From Macrobrachium rosenbergii (taxonomy: Eukaryota > Arthropoda > Malacostraca > Decapoda > Palaemonidae): DNA of 64,000 nt. Under the pieces are notes generated by a model that was not told the origin of the DNA, did no database searches, and saw only the letters and a program-made list of their open reading frames with translations. The DNA is taken from the NCBI RefSeq assembly GCF_040412425.1, contig NC_089792.1, positions 21,409,789 through 21,473,788 of the forward strand, read 5' to 3'. The position numbers were made by a program, and so were the translations under genes. Below, piece by piece: positions 47,957 to 60,714 of the stretch (positions within the stretch are counted from its first letter, which is position 1; each line of letters begins with the position of its first letter).

Positions 47957-50397
47957 GATTATTTCATTAAAGAGTGCAACAATAAAAATAATGAGCTAAT
48001 TAAAAATGTTACTGTAAAAATGAAGGGCTTGGCTCTAATATTGCAGTGGTTTTGCATCAAGAATGAAAACCTAGTGTTTACTGGAAATTTGTATTTCAGC
48101 AGAATCCCATATGGAACTGGAAAATGAAGGTGTAACAGAGAACAATATTAATTCCAGTGAAACAGATCATGATGGGCTACATATAATTCCATGTAAAATC
48201 TAATGTAAGGGTAGAAAAGCAACTGTGTCATATTCACAAATTTTTGTATCTTTTGATTCCACTTAATTGTGGTGAAGGGCAGCAAACATGTAATTGGACC
48301 ATATGGTTGTGATGAATACTGTACTGTACTTATGTATTATCTGTACAATACCGTGTATTCTTTTAACACAGTCTTACATAGTTCATCAGTTTTCATAGTC
48401 TTACACAATAGAAAATACATCATCTTAGGGGTCTGGTCAGTCAGGGATTTTTAGTTTAATCAGATAAGCACAATCAGTCAAGCACAGGATTCCCATTTAC
48501 AGAGACAATTATGAAAAATAAGTTGCGCATGATTTTTGTCTATTGTATTTTAGCACTATTTGATGCACATAAAGTGAAAATTACATCTGGGAAGAGCAAC
48601 CATTAGGGACTTGGAAATCACAACAGCTAATTATGTCAGTATGGAAGGCATGACTGGATGTTAGGAACAGTGACCAACAAAATATCTATAAATACTTTTA
48701 ACACCATAATTAAACCTTTTATCCTTTAGGGAGATAGATTTTTCATAACTTGCACTATCTGAAGACTAATATGCAAGAAGTATGAAAAGTATGGTCCAGA
48801 AACTTACTCTAAATAGGGATATTTTCCATTACGTATGAATACTCTAGTACAGTACATAATAATTCAAAGTTGTAGGTTTTATAGTGTGCTTACATTTGCC
48901 AGCAATTGTTAATTATTCAAATATTTCTTGTAAATAAAGTATAGTGCATATCGCATTTTCCTAAGGAGTGAACAAAAAATTTGTACAGCAAAATATTTAA
49001 GAACAAAAATTTGACCACAATTTTCACAAAGATATCTCACTCATAATTTAGTTGCTTTAAGCATGTTGTAGGGAATACTGTTATTTTAGTTGCTTAGAAA
49101 TTGTTGTTATAATGTTATATTGTTATATTTCTGTAAAAGAACAACTTTCATTTAAGGCTGACAGCTTTGTCAAAAATTACTTATGTACATTGCTCACAAA
49201 GTCAAAAAAATTAGGCTGGAAATATTGTTCTCTCATTGATTATTTTGTGGAGTTACATAATTAGTTTTCTTTAGATATTTTAGCCTGTTCCTGTTTTGCA
49301 GCAGTTAAACACTTGAGTTCCAAGTGAAAGCACTTTTTGTACCTAGAAAAGGCAAATAGCACAAGTACTGTGCCTTGTGGTGAAGCGCAAGAAACTTTTA
49401 GAAACCATATGCAATTTTTTTTAAATACTGTACTGTTGTATTAAAAGACATAAAGGAAGCATATATATTTTTTATTTAAGGCTTAACATTTGAATAATCA
49501 CAATGATATGCATATGGTTTTTATGACTGGTTTTTCTGCAGTGCTTTTCAGATAATGATGTGATCTTTGTGAATGATTCCAAAACATTATTATACAGTAT
49601 ATTATGAAAGAAATTTAATATACCCAGTTTTATCTGGAAAACATCAGTAGTCATTGATTATAGTTATTCTGTAATCTTTTAAGTCATGATTTAGTGCAAT
49701 TAAACATTACTGCAGATATATCTTGACAAATACTGGTATGATTAAATAGGTAGGTTATGGTTTGCACTAAAGTACCGTATCTTCATGCTTTTTTTGTATG
49801 AATGAATCAGAATAATTTTATTTTCACTAGTTACCTCGCCCAGTCTTTACCATGCTTAAGAAGTTTCTACAAATAACAACAAACAAGATTGCATTTAATC
49901 AGAAATATTAACTGAACAAAGAGATGCCAGTACAATACAATTCACTCATTTGTTTACTGCTAGTTTGAGGTAAGTAGTCTTAGCAATACTGTACATGTAT
50001 TGTTTTTTTTATTTAAATCTAGAGCTGAACGGTTCATGTTAACTTTACACTAAATGTTCTGTTGTACTTTACCTTCTTTACAGACTCATGATCTTTATTT
50101 CTACTGAGGCTTCAAAATTTTATAAAATAATTGATCTTCGTTGAAAATAATTACATATTACAGCATGCACTCAAAATGTTTGGACCTCCCTACATGATGA
50201 AGTACTTTGGAACAACAGTGCTTTAATTTCTGCAATAATCAAATTAGTTTTCAGGTTCCCATCTATGAGGTTGACAGTACCATAGATCTAAAAAATATGG
50301 AATACACCTATCTACCTGAATAAAGTATTGGTCTTTCATGGCTAGATCAAACATCAAAATTCCTTTTAATGAAAATGGGAGACACCAATGTAATATA

Positions 50398-50730
50398 GGC
50401 AGTCCCTGGTTTACGACGGGGGTTCCATGCTTACGCTGCGGAGTAAGCCGAAAATCGTCAAAAATCCTAAGAAAACCTTACTTTTAATGCTCTGGGTGTA
50501 TTGGAAACGATGTAAACTGCATTTTTATTGAGTTTTTCATCAAAAAAACCTCCAAATTTTTATTATTCTGCCATTTTGGAGCCGTATTTCTTCCTTCGGA
50601 TCAGCGTACGACGCGTCATAACTCTGGAACATGCGTCATAAACCAGGAAATGATTTCTGCTGAATATATGTGAAAAGCCTCGTAACCTCGGAATGTCGTA
50701 AGCCGGACCCATCGTAAACCGGGGACTGCC
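50398..50730. mobile_element. MITE with 19-bp GGCAGTCCC terminal inverted repeats, TA-flanked
   Basis: The left end GGCAGTCCCTGGTTTACGA and the right end, inverted, GGCAGTCCCCGGTTTACGA differ at one base. TA dinucleotides flank both sides (50396-50397 and 50731-50732). No transposase. The inside shares sequence with the inverted fragment at 18157-18331, and the ends with 6288-6571. The TA flank suggests a Tc1/mariner or related parent. Confidence 0.85.
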
Positions 50731-50732
50731 TA

Positions 50733-53700
50733 CAATAAATCTTATAGTGACAAATTGAAGTACATTGTAAATACACATTTAAATTATGGTACAAGAAATT
50801 AAAGCTAGCCTCAATTTCTGTCATATGTGAAGTTTAGTATTTATGTAACATCTATCTGTTGTTCTTCCTTATGCCTAATCAAGTCAGTCACCTGTTGGAA
50901 TCTTATTTCATGCCTAAGCCAATCAGGGTGTGATCAACTCTCACTAAATGGGGTCCACTCACATTTATGAACACCCAAGTTGCTGGTAAGGTTTGAATCT
51001 TATTCAGTTGGTCTTATTCCCTAATTTGTTCGATCTATGGGCCTGTGTTATTTGTTAATAATTTATCTAAAATTGTTTGTTTGCTGGAAGATACAAGAAT
51101 TTTTCACTCATAAGCTGAATAATAGGTACAATGGTGGTGGTTTTGCACAAGAGACCCTAGTGATAATCCCAATTCTTGAATTAAAATTATTTCATAGTTC
51201 AGCAGAGCAATTTGTCAGGTTGAATTCTTGTTTTATAGCAACCTTGATGAGGTTTCCTTATTGGCTGGCCTTACCCAGATTTCAGGGCTTTTCAGACAAT
51301 TCTAAGATTTTCTTCTACTTGTAAAGTGGTTTTTCTATATAAATATAATATACAGTATATATAAATTTAATATTTTATACTGATCTTATAATTTTTAAAT
51401 TAAAAATTACATTTAAAGGTTACATTTATACCAAATCCTTTTCTCTAGGTATACTTAAAAAAAAAAGTGCTGATCTTGAGAACCAAAGAAAACCAAGGCC
51501 AAAATGATTTCAAGGGCACAGAAGTCATTATTATTATTATTATAAAATATTGTAATACACTTTCCACTCTTTGCACATAAAAAATTGCATGTGTTTTGTT
51601 AATTTCATTTTACTAGTTTGTACATCTCTATTTTAATGTTTTTAAGGGATGTGACATATCTTTGTACTGTACTGGTTCCCAATGTAAAGTTGTGATATAC
51701 TGCATATGGTAAAATTACAAATCACTAGACTAGTCGTGGACTACATTCTAGTATAATTACAAAGTTCAGAATCTCTCTCAAGTTTTTAATCTCATTCTTT
51801 TGCAGGTCTAAACTTGGGTTGTATTATTATTTGTAGTAAAGATTTTGCTTTGTAACTTTGGGTGTGAAGCCAAACTACAGTATTTGAAATATAGCTTTAG
51901 TTATCTTTTTTAATTTTGACTGGTAGTGCTGGTAAAATGGAAAACCTAGCTTATAAACAATGCAGTATCAAGCTGATAAATTTCTTTTTTACATCATTTA
52001 TGGATGTTTTACCATACAATATATCACAACACATGAGATGGTAACGTATCACTGATCAGTTCTTATGATAAGACCCCAAAAGTTAATTTAACTCAATACC
52101 TGTACGTAGTTTGAGTTTTACTATTTTTTAGTTTAGAACTTATTTCAAAGGAAACTGGCATTCTGTCATCTTCTGGTTAAAAATAACTAGATGCTTATTT
52201 CCATCTTCAAACAATATTAATATATACTGGTAAACATAAATTACAATGAATTACCATCCAGGTATCTCAACCTGGTTGTGACAGCCAGGTACCCTTACAT
52301 TTGAAATATACTTAGCCTACTGGAAACTATTCAAACCCACTTAACATGACTTGGCCCTTATTCCCTATAAAATCCTGTATCGCTTGACTCTAGTGGCTTA
52401 TTCATTTCAACTTTTGATTTCCTCCATGCCTGTATTCAGTTTAGTGTTTGTTTCCATGAAGAAAAAATCCAGTGGTGCCTTTACCTTTAAATTTTTCTTG
52501 CATATATCTGCTGTTATTATGTGATTCAAACTTTCACTCTTGCCTCACAGTTGGAAAGTCATGTGTACTTCATTACTTATGACATCTCAGTTCCCTTGGT
52601 TTTGGTAGCTTTATTAAAATAAAATACAAGTAGAATAGGTTCTGTTGGCCCCTTAAAATGTCAGACTGGTAGAAATCTTTTTTACTTGCCCCCACCCATA
52701 CCTGTGTAAGGTTCCTCAAGAATAAGACTTAAGCCGAGTTTCTGGAGAAATTAAGTATGCACCATTGTTGTAAATGACTGTCACAGACAGTTGGAGGTGG
52801 AAATGGTTTTAACTCCCTCAACATCCAGTCCTATAAATGAATATTCCTAAAATCCCCTGTCAGCTCTCATGAAAAAATTAACATGTGATTACTTCTGAAT
52901 AAATGGTCACCTGTCTATTACATTTGGCGTTTTTCCCATTTTTGTTAGGATTCTTGCCAACTGTCTACTAAATGGTTAGTCTGGACTGACTGAGGCTAAG
53001 ATAGTACCAGCATTCATGAACAGTACAGATTGCTCCTCTAGACAAGGCATCATAATCATGTATGAAAAGTCCAGACTAATGTTTTGCCATATATTCAAGT
53101 GGTTTATAATACCCTGGAACTTGACCTTTTAGTTTTTCTCCATAGACAAATGAGAAGGAATCCGACATTTAAAAAAAAAAAGGAAAAATGGCAAAAGGTA
53201 CCAGGTCAAAGCAACCAGTGGCAAGTACACAGATGCAGTTTCTCCTTTCTGAGGAGAAACAAGACTAAAGTAATTCCCCTTCACAAGGTCTTTCTGGTGT
53301 CCACACTTCTCTTCACTGTCTCCGCAAAACCTCCAACTTTGGAGCATGTGCTCACGCCCCAAAAAGTATTTTTAAAAACTAGTCAAGAAGTTTAGTTTCA
53401 TGCTTAATTAACAGTAAGTTACTGGTCACTTGAATTACCAAGAATATCTGGTGCCAGGAGGTCAAACATGAGGCTGCTGGTTCCTGAACAATATGTAATA
53501 TTTTGTCAGGTTGCATTTTTCAATGACTGCTTGAACAATACTTTATAAATGCAAAAACTACCACTCACTAACTTTTTACATTACAGTAATCTGCATTATG
53601 CAGACTCCCTAAGGACTTCATCACATCATCCAGGAAAACTGCAGTAAAAAGCACAGTCCAGGAATTTTAAACCTCCATCTTTTTTCAAGTCGGGAATCTT

Positions 53701-54479
53701 TTTCATGACCAGAATGGACCATTTATTGTTCAGTTACTTTTTCTTTCCAGATCTGATAAAAATTGTCTTGAAAAGTTAAGCAAAGACTTACTTTTTCTTT
53801 CCAGATCTGATAAAAATTGTCTTGAAAAATTAACCAAAGACCAAATCAGCTTAAAACTCATGAACCCAAGATTCTCTAGAAGCAGAGATATATTTTTATT
53901 GTGAAAAAGCAAGTCCTGGTTTTTATTTTTATTACCAAGGTAATTCTTGCAATTGACAAAGACACTGCACAAATGATGTATGGCAATTTATTGTAATCTT
54001 TCACAAAAAATGCAGTGATACCTTTAAAGATCCTCTCTTCCTTGTCCAGGCTCAAGAGAGTCCCCACTGGTACTGTCACACTTCATATACCCCTCAAGTA
54101 ATAAATAGTGTGTCCCATCACTGCCACCTCAAGAAGCCTGTCATTAGAAATATGAATGTGGATAAAGTTACATCCGTTTAGAAAGAACTCTCTTGTGGCT
54201 ATCATTAAGACCAACAAGGTAGCTCTGGCACGATCAGATCTAGCTGCCATCCAAACATTTATTTCTTTCTGTCCTTAGCCCTTCTTGTTACTAGCTCCTA
54301 GCACCTAGGCTGACACAGTAGAGAATGAGGATCAGGCCATGTCACAGATAATCACTTATATGGAGCCTCAGTAACATTCAGGAAATCAGATCAATGATAT
54401 TGATCCCAAGAAATGGAAAAATTTAAATCTACTTACTTAACCAGAAGTTGATTGATACCTCATGCCAAAGATTTACGTA
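50733..54479. other. Intergenic, no gene recognised
   Basis: AT-rich sequence with scattered ATT and A/T runs (an (ATT)n run near 51528-51541). Open frames at 51037 and 53084 resemble no family I know. It contains the tandem duplication at 53734-53841. Confidence 0.5.
53734..53841 (+). repeat. 54-bp tandem duplication
   Basis: Copies 53734-53787 and 53788-53841 share TTACTTTTTCTTTCCAGATC and TGATAAAAATTGTCTTGAAA, differing at about two bases. Confidence 0.93.
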
Positions 54480-54625
54480 TGTTCCTACAGGGATAAAAAC
54501 ACTTTGCTTTTCATATTTGGAGTATCCTTTCATGCATGTGCTAGGCCAGCCATGTAACGACTAATCAAGGGTGGTACCCAGGTGTAGACTGGAGAGACAG
54601 GATACCCACTATTACCCATTGTCTT
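54480..54625 (+). repeat. Left inverted terminal repeat of DIRS D
   Basis: Similar to the reverse complement of about 60715-60855 (for example TGCATG, GGCCAGCC/GACTGGCTG, GGTGGTACCC). Identity is moderate, so the element is old. Confidence 0.65.
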
Positions 54626-56365
54626 CCTGGCCATGGTAAGTTTCAGATGTGTTTCTTGCATGCAGACTCTTTCCTTTGCATCAGTCTTGTGCCTTTTTGT
54701 GATTTAGCAATCCTAAGTGCTTTCTTATGTGACTACTAATGCCTTTTTGTGCTAGAAAGTGGAAGTTTCTTTTTCCCCAGTGCATTTGTGCTTTTGCAGG
54801 TTCTAGTCTCAATGGAAAGCAGACAAGACCAAGTACTATATGTCTTAAGTTGAAGTCAGCCTTGTACATAATCGTTTTTGCTGAGAACATAGCAGCTTCT
54901 AATGAAGGACTCATCTTCAGTCATCATGTTCTGTCTTCTATACTGATACAGTACTAAACTTTTCAGGTGTACTTAAATACTCACAATCTAATGACATCAT
55001 GGTAGTACATGGTTTTATGGACTTCTGCATTGGAAAAGAGTTTTCTGGTTGCAATAGTCCTTCCTAGTGAGCATCCTCTAATGGGTGTAACTTATTCTGC
55101 AGTTCCTAATTAAACCAGCCCTGCAGCTCAAGGTGAGTTACAACAGCAAAGAAGGGTAGGAGAGCTGTTAAGTGCTCCTTTTCTTTGTCGTTGTCCTCTG
55201 TTGTCGTCTGCCTTCACCTTGACCCTGCTTTCTTTTCCCACTTAAGCAGTCATTAAGATAGGAGTCTTGTCGTCATGTAATGTAAGCAGCCATTGAGATA
55301 GGAGTCTTGTCCTCTTGTAATGTCTTGACAGGCTTCTTTTGCATGCTTTTCCCTTTGGGGGAGGGCAGGAGCACAGTCACTGACAGAGATCAGCTTTTCC
55401 AGGTGGGGTTGGCATTGTGTTGCAGTCCACTTAAACTCAGGGTCTGCTCCCATCTTCTCAATGAGCTTATGAGCTCACATAGGGTTGAGGCCTTTTGGCT
55501 CATTCACCTGGTGCACGAGTTGTCTATCCTCTGATGACTCTTTGGAGTCGCATAGAGAGGGATCTGCGTGGCCCATTTGCTAGTTGCTTACCCTGTCTAC
55601 AGGTTTTGCACTGGCGGCGGGAAAGGTTCTCTACCAGCCTCCTTCGGGAGCTTTGGGAGTGAACCTTCATCATTTCCATGCTTGAGATCTTCACATCTCT
55701 GGAGCTTGCATGGTCTAATAACTTTCTCCATGGAGGGCTCTTTGAGCACTTCGCCTCATATGAGTGTATCTAGCCACGCAGTAGGTAGGAAAGTTGGAGG
55801 AACTGTGCCAGGGCTTGTTCCTCTCCTCCTTTTTACCGAGCATCTCAAAAACAAGGCAGCGATGTTTTAAGTAGGAACTGGGTTCTGACAGCAGTTCCGC
55901 TGTGGTTCATATGTTCTCTGATGAGAGACTCAAGTGAGGGAGAAGTAGCATGAGCTTCCAAGGATCAGATGATCCTCCTCTTCTAGATTTTTTTCAGACC
56001 ACACAGGAGCAGCAATTCTTTTGGTCATTGAGAGAGAAATAACCTAGGAAGATGACAGTAACACTGCTCACGTCCTCAGTCTCATACTGAGTTTGCTTTA
56101 GGTATACTGCAGAAGTGTTTCCTGTGTGTGTTGCCATACTCACAGCAAGTGTGTGGTGTTTAGAGAAGGTTAATGTCCTGTTTTACTGATCAGTAAGTGC
56201 CTTTGTCTCCAGCATACTATGCGAACTTCTTCCTCCACTGTTTTCTCACCAGAGGTGGTGTGCTCACACCGGAAGTGGCAGAAGTGACTCCTTTGGCAGT
56301 GTTTGAAAGAGTCTGTGGCTGTTTATCAATCTCCTATTCTTAGCAGTTATGTCAGAACAGTTTCC

Positions 56366-58090
56366 ATTCAAAAATTATTATTATTATTATTATTATTCAG
56401 TACATGAAACCTATTCATATGGAACAAGCCCACAAGGGCCATTGACTTGATATTTAAGTTTCCAAAGTGTATGGTTTTCATTAGGAAGAAGTGAGAGGAA
56501 GTAAAGGGAAATACAGAAAGAAGAGATCTCACTTATTAAAAAAGGAAAAATAAATTTATCGATAAGAATGTATTAAAATGCAAGGAGAATAGTATTAGGG
56601 TAGTATGCAATGCATTTTCGCTTGAACTTGTAGTTTCAATTTCACAACATCCTCTGGGAGGCTGTTCCACAGTCCAACGGTGTGAGGAATAAAGGACCTC
56701 TGGAACTAAGAAGTTTGAAAGTGAGACACATTTACTGCATACTGTTGCTGCTGTTCAGTGAATCCAGTTGCTCACGACAGATAAAGGGGATCAGGGATCA
56801 ATTGTGAATATGAAAGCTCTCTGTTGAAATACAACTTATGAAAAAGTTGCAAACAAGAGACCACCCATCCATGGCCCAAGTCTAACTGCTACTATTAGGG
56901 AATAGAAACCTACTGTACCACCAAAAACAACTCTATCTAACAGAGATAAATCTCTGGTAGAAGCAGACGTCCACACCGGAGTACAGTATTCTAGTAAAGG
57001 AAGTACAAATAACCTAAAATATGTTGTAATGATTTTATCCCTTTTAAATATATATGAGGCCTTATGAATAATACCTAACTTTCTTGTGGCATTTGCTGAA
57101 ACTTTTGCTGGATGTTTCTCAAAAGTTAGATGAGTCAAAAGTTACACCATGAATAGTTGAAGCTTCAGACTCATTCAGCAAAGTTCCATTCACCTGAAGG
57201 GGTGGGAAATCTGTACGAGATCTGCTAATTAATAGTGTTTTCATTTTACTGGAGTTCAGCCTCATACCCCACTGACTACACCATTCCCTGATCTGGTCCA
57301 TGTCCCAATTAAGGCTAAGGGCAGCTTCATTTCTCATTAAGTTGAGACTTTACTACACCCACAAGTGTTGCATCATTGGCATACTGAACAATCTTGTTTT
57401 CCAGGCCAACAAATCACTTGTATATACTAAAAATTACAGTGGACCAAGAACCCTGTGGAACTCACAATAGGTCTTGGTTCACTAAAGATCCCATCCACAG
57501 CAACTTGTTGCTGCCTACCTGTAAGGAAATCTGGAAGTAATCCTAAAATATCCACCCAATCCAAGATTCTGAAGTTTATAAATAAGTGCCTTGTGATTTA
57601 CTAAATCAAAAGCAGCACTAAAATCTATTTGAATTACAGTACTCTGCACTCTTGTAAATGTCATGTCAAGTCTAAAAGAGCATCGCAGGTACCTAACTGC
57701 CTCCTGTATGTATGTTGACTATCAGCTAACAATCCTTTAGATTCCACATACTTATTTAGTGGCTTAAAAATAAGTTTTTGGCAACCTGGGAAGCACAGGG
57801 AAAAGAGGCCTGTAGTTGTTGCAGTCTGCACACATGGCACTCTTTGGAACAGGCACTGTATTACTAAGCTCTCACCTGCAAAGATACTACATTGACATAA
57901 AAATCTACAGAATCTAGTAATCTTGGGAGACAACACCCTAGAAACTTTTTTGAAACACAAAGGGAAGAAAATTATCAGGATCTTCTCCACTTCAGCTGTC
58001 AAGATTATCCAGATTTTTCTTAACATCTGTAGTGTAACAATATTTGTAGTATTGGAGGCTGTTTTTATGGTTTTCCTTTGGACCATTTAG
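56366..58090 (-). mobile_element. LINE (jockey/CR1-group), copy 2, 5' truncated, nested in DIRS D
   Basis: It lies on the minus strand, with its 3' end at an (ATT)n run (56366-56396, (AAT)n when read in the element's sense). Most of the RT domain is present, in broken frames. The 3' 0.85 kb matches copy 1 at 9175-10017. The 5' limit is set only by loss of recognisable RT sequence near 58090. Lying inside D means it inserted after D. Confidence 0.78.
56580..58086 (-). pseudogene. LINE reverse transcriptase (broken, catalytic YADD changed to YAND)
   Basis: Reading 58086 down, one frame gives NKYVESKGLLADSQHTY and RRQLGTCDALLDLT. Then come a FSAAFDLVNHKAL stretch, a VLGPL-FSIYTSDL stretch and the catalytic box as YANDATLVGV (box codons 57383-57372). 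Next are WCSQWGMRLNSSKMKTL and LPLLEYCTPVWTSAS, typical of jockey/CR1-group proteins. The first Asp of YxDD is AAT (Asn), so RT activity is lost. Several stops and frameshifts occur. The enzyme normally performs target-primed reverse transcription of its own RNA. Confidence 0.78.
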
Positions 58091-59869
58091 CTGTTAACCT
58101 ATGGTTATCATGCTGAAGGTCTACATGTCAGGCATCTCATCTAGTACACAATGGCAATTAGGGAAGTGACTGGAGTCAAAGGGTGGGATTTTCCTCCCTG
58201 GTACTTTTTAAGAACTCTTCCTCTCTAGAAACAAGATTCAATTTTCCTTTCTAGAAACAAGATTCAATTGTGTCACTTTTCGTTTCAGAATTAAATGTTG
58301 AGCAGACATGAAGCCCATCCTTCTCTCAAGAGTAAAACTGAGGGTTACTCTTTATACTATTTCCCTCTGGCATGCCAGGTTTGGAATAGAAAGGAAAAAG
58401 GGTTGAGGTAGGTGAGAGTGGCTATTACCTCCTCTTATGCCACAATGGAGGGTAACCTCTCTTGCTTGTAGTGGCAGGATTTGGTCCTCCCCTCCTTAAC
58501 ACACTGAATAAATTTCTTTTTCTTTCTTTGGATTCACATATGTCTTGGGCTCTTGACAGGGCAGAAGCAATTTTTGAGTTCCATTAGAAGTCCTGTAATA
58601 ATACCAGTTCCCTGATCTAATGGTCAGGTTCCCTGGTAAGGAAAACGACCAGGGGCTAGAGACCAATGTTTGACCTCTTCCATACAAAGTTTGTGTCACA
58701 AACTCTTTTCACTAGTCTCGACAGGTACAGCTTGATTTCCTGTCATAGAGATAGAAGGGACTTTGTAAGTATTGGAGGAAGAGTACTTTTGAGTATCCAT
58801 TTTTCATAACTCTTGGTACAGTAGTACCTCGAACTTTACCTAAGGCAGAATAGTCTCCAAGTTCACGAAGCTGTTTCCAACTGGCAACAGCCTTTCCCAG
58901 GAATGTTACTGTACTTACTTTTCACCTTTAATTCTGCTTGGGGTCTTTTAAGGTACTGTATTCACTATCAAAATTTACAGAGTTGTGTTGTCTTTAAGGG
59001 CATGACCTCTTCAGATATTGACCAAATTCTCATATTTTCATCACAGACAGGGGTTTGTGATTGGGGCGGGGGGGGTTCTGATTAGAACACATTCATAGAA
59101 TGGGGGCATCTCTGCTTGGAGCTTATATATAAAATTATCAGTTCACATATTTTCCCTGTGTTAGCTAAGTCAGGTCCCTTTCAGTGTAATGTAAAGGCTA
59201 AGTTTTGCCTTTATAGTCTGTGATTGGGTAAGCCCTCTCCTCTCCAAATGGTATCTAAATTGGGTAAGCCCTCTCCTCTCCAATGGAATTGTCTACGTTT
59301 CAATTGTTGAACTCTCTGTCTCTTGGAAACTTCAGTCCCTAGTGACTTATGTTCTTATTGCTTTAAGCACAAGGTATTTATCAAGACGACTAAGATGTTG
59401 GGCAGTGTCTTTTATCCTTAGACTGTTCTTTATTGGCCTCAACTTATAATCCAGGAAGTCTTTCAGCTTGCCATATCACATTCGCCTTTCAGTAAGGTGT
59501 AGATCGCTCTCATTCCATCATTCCTCAGTACGGAGGGTAGCTCAAGTCTCGTCTCTTTTGACAGGAGGTTGAGTTTCCTCAGTTCTCCCCTCTGTTAAAA
59601 CATACAGATCCATACGAGATACTGCTTCATTGACCTATGCTTTTCAGTACTATCTGAAGTTATCCACTCCTGTGGTTTACAGTGTTTTCTTCTTTCTTTA
59701 GTACCACCTAGCACTAGAAAGAGTTGTCTACAAATCTTTCCTTTGGCTTTATTGCTCTCTGTCTTCTCTGTCCCACAATTCATGAACAAGATACGAATTC
59801 ATTGGTTGAGAACCAGACAAAATATTGCTATGCCCAGTTTACACCCTACATGTTAACCTGAGGACGACA

Positions 59870-60060
59870 AAGAACCTCAGACTGAGTGCAAGCACATTTT
59901 TGTGAGCGCAGGATGTTGCAAGGAGGAGGTATCCAAACTATGAGTCCCTTGATTGTGTGAAGGACCCTGACCTGCCCACGAGTTCAAGACATTAGGGGCA
60001 TTGGACCCCCTCTCACCTTTCAGAAGAACTTCTCAGTCCAACAGTCATAACTGTGAAATG
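59870..60060 (+). pseudogene. DIRS D tyrosine recombinase relic
   Basis: One frame reads KHIFVSAGCCKEEVSKL, then a stop. A later piece reads AHEFKTLGALDPLSPF, where recombinases have His-x-x-Arg; here His is at 59977-59979 and the Arg position is Lys (59986-59988). In A the same box is AHDIRAVLTSLAF. The piece is short and decayed, and the call depends on agreement with DIRS recombinases known to me and on the terminal structure around it. Confidence 0.5.
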
Positions 60061-60524
60061 CCACTGGGAACTGTCCAGGTGTCCCACAGCTGATTCAAGT
60101 GCTTTGGCTAGATGTGTGCACTGAACCATCCTCTTTCCCATGACCCATACCTGTGAAATGCCAGAGATAAGATGTCCCAAATGAGTAGTGAACAGGGAAG
60201 TGACACTATGGGCTGTTCTATGAAGCGAAAATGTTACCCACCTCCCTTTCTACAACAAGGAGGGGGAGGCGAAGTAAGAGCCTTTTATCCAAAACAAAGG
60301 CCCTATTGTTTCCTGCCCCACAGAAGGAAACCAAGTTCTTCAAGATTAGTTAGATATGACTGTTTCATAACATGGAGCAGGGTTATACGGAAGCTCCACC
60401 CTGCCCTCTGAGATGATGCCAGCAGAGTGGTGCTGGTGCCTTTTTTCTACAAGGCGACACTCCACTCCATCTGTAATGTGCACAGCCTGACCTGCAGGTA
60501 CTACTACCTTTCTCCTAAGTAATC

Positions 60525-60640
60525 AGTCTCCATATATGAAGGGCATAATGTTTGTATCCCTGTAGGAACCAATGCCAGATTTTTAAAGAAATTTTTATTT
60601 TTCTTTGTTATATAAACCATTCTTTCATATGGGAAGTAAC
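60525..60640 (+). repeat. Internal complementary region of DIRS D
   Basis: CCATATATGAAGGGCATAAT leads through GTATCCCTGTAGGAACC and back out at TATAAACCATTCTTTCATAT. The first half inverts the left end (54484-54530). Confidence 0.6.
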
Positions 60641-60714
60641 CTAACTCATCCACCCCACTTCATTCTTTTCCCTACAGTTTTTCATTCTCAATATGGGCTG
60701 AAAGTACAATGGCT

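Larger units (their letters stand above)
44321..50395 (+). other. KCNQ 3' UTR and downstream region, no second gene seen
   Basis: AT-rich DNA with several AATAAA hexamers and no long open frame that resembles a protein. It holds a small tandem duplication at 47871-47956. Part of it is surely KCNQ 3' UTR; the extent is unknown. Confidence 0.55.

Noticed and set aside
53084..53395. 103-codon frame with a Lys-rich segment
   Set aside because: The lysines come from an A run; the rest matches nothing I know.
55568..55870. 100-codon Ser/Gly-rich frame within element D
   Set aside because: It could be a gag relic of D, but nothing in it matches A-C or a known family, so it is not called.
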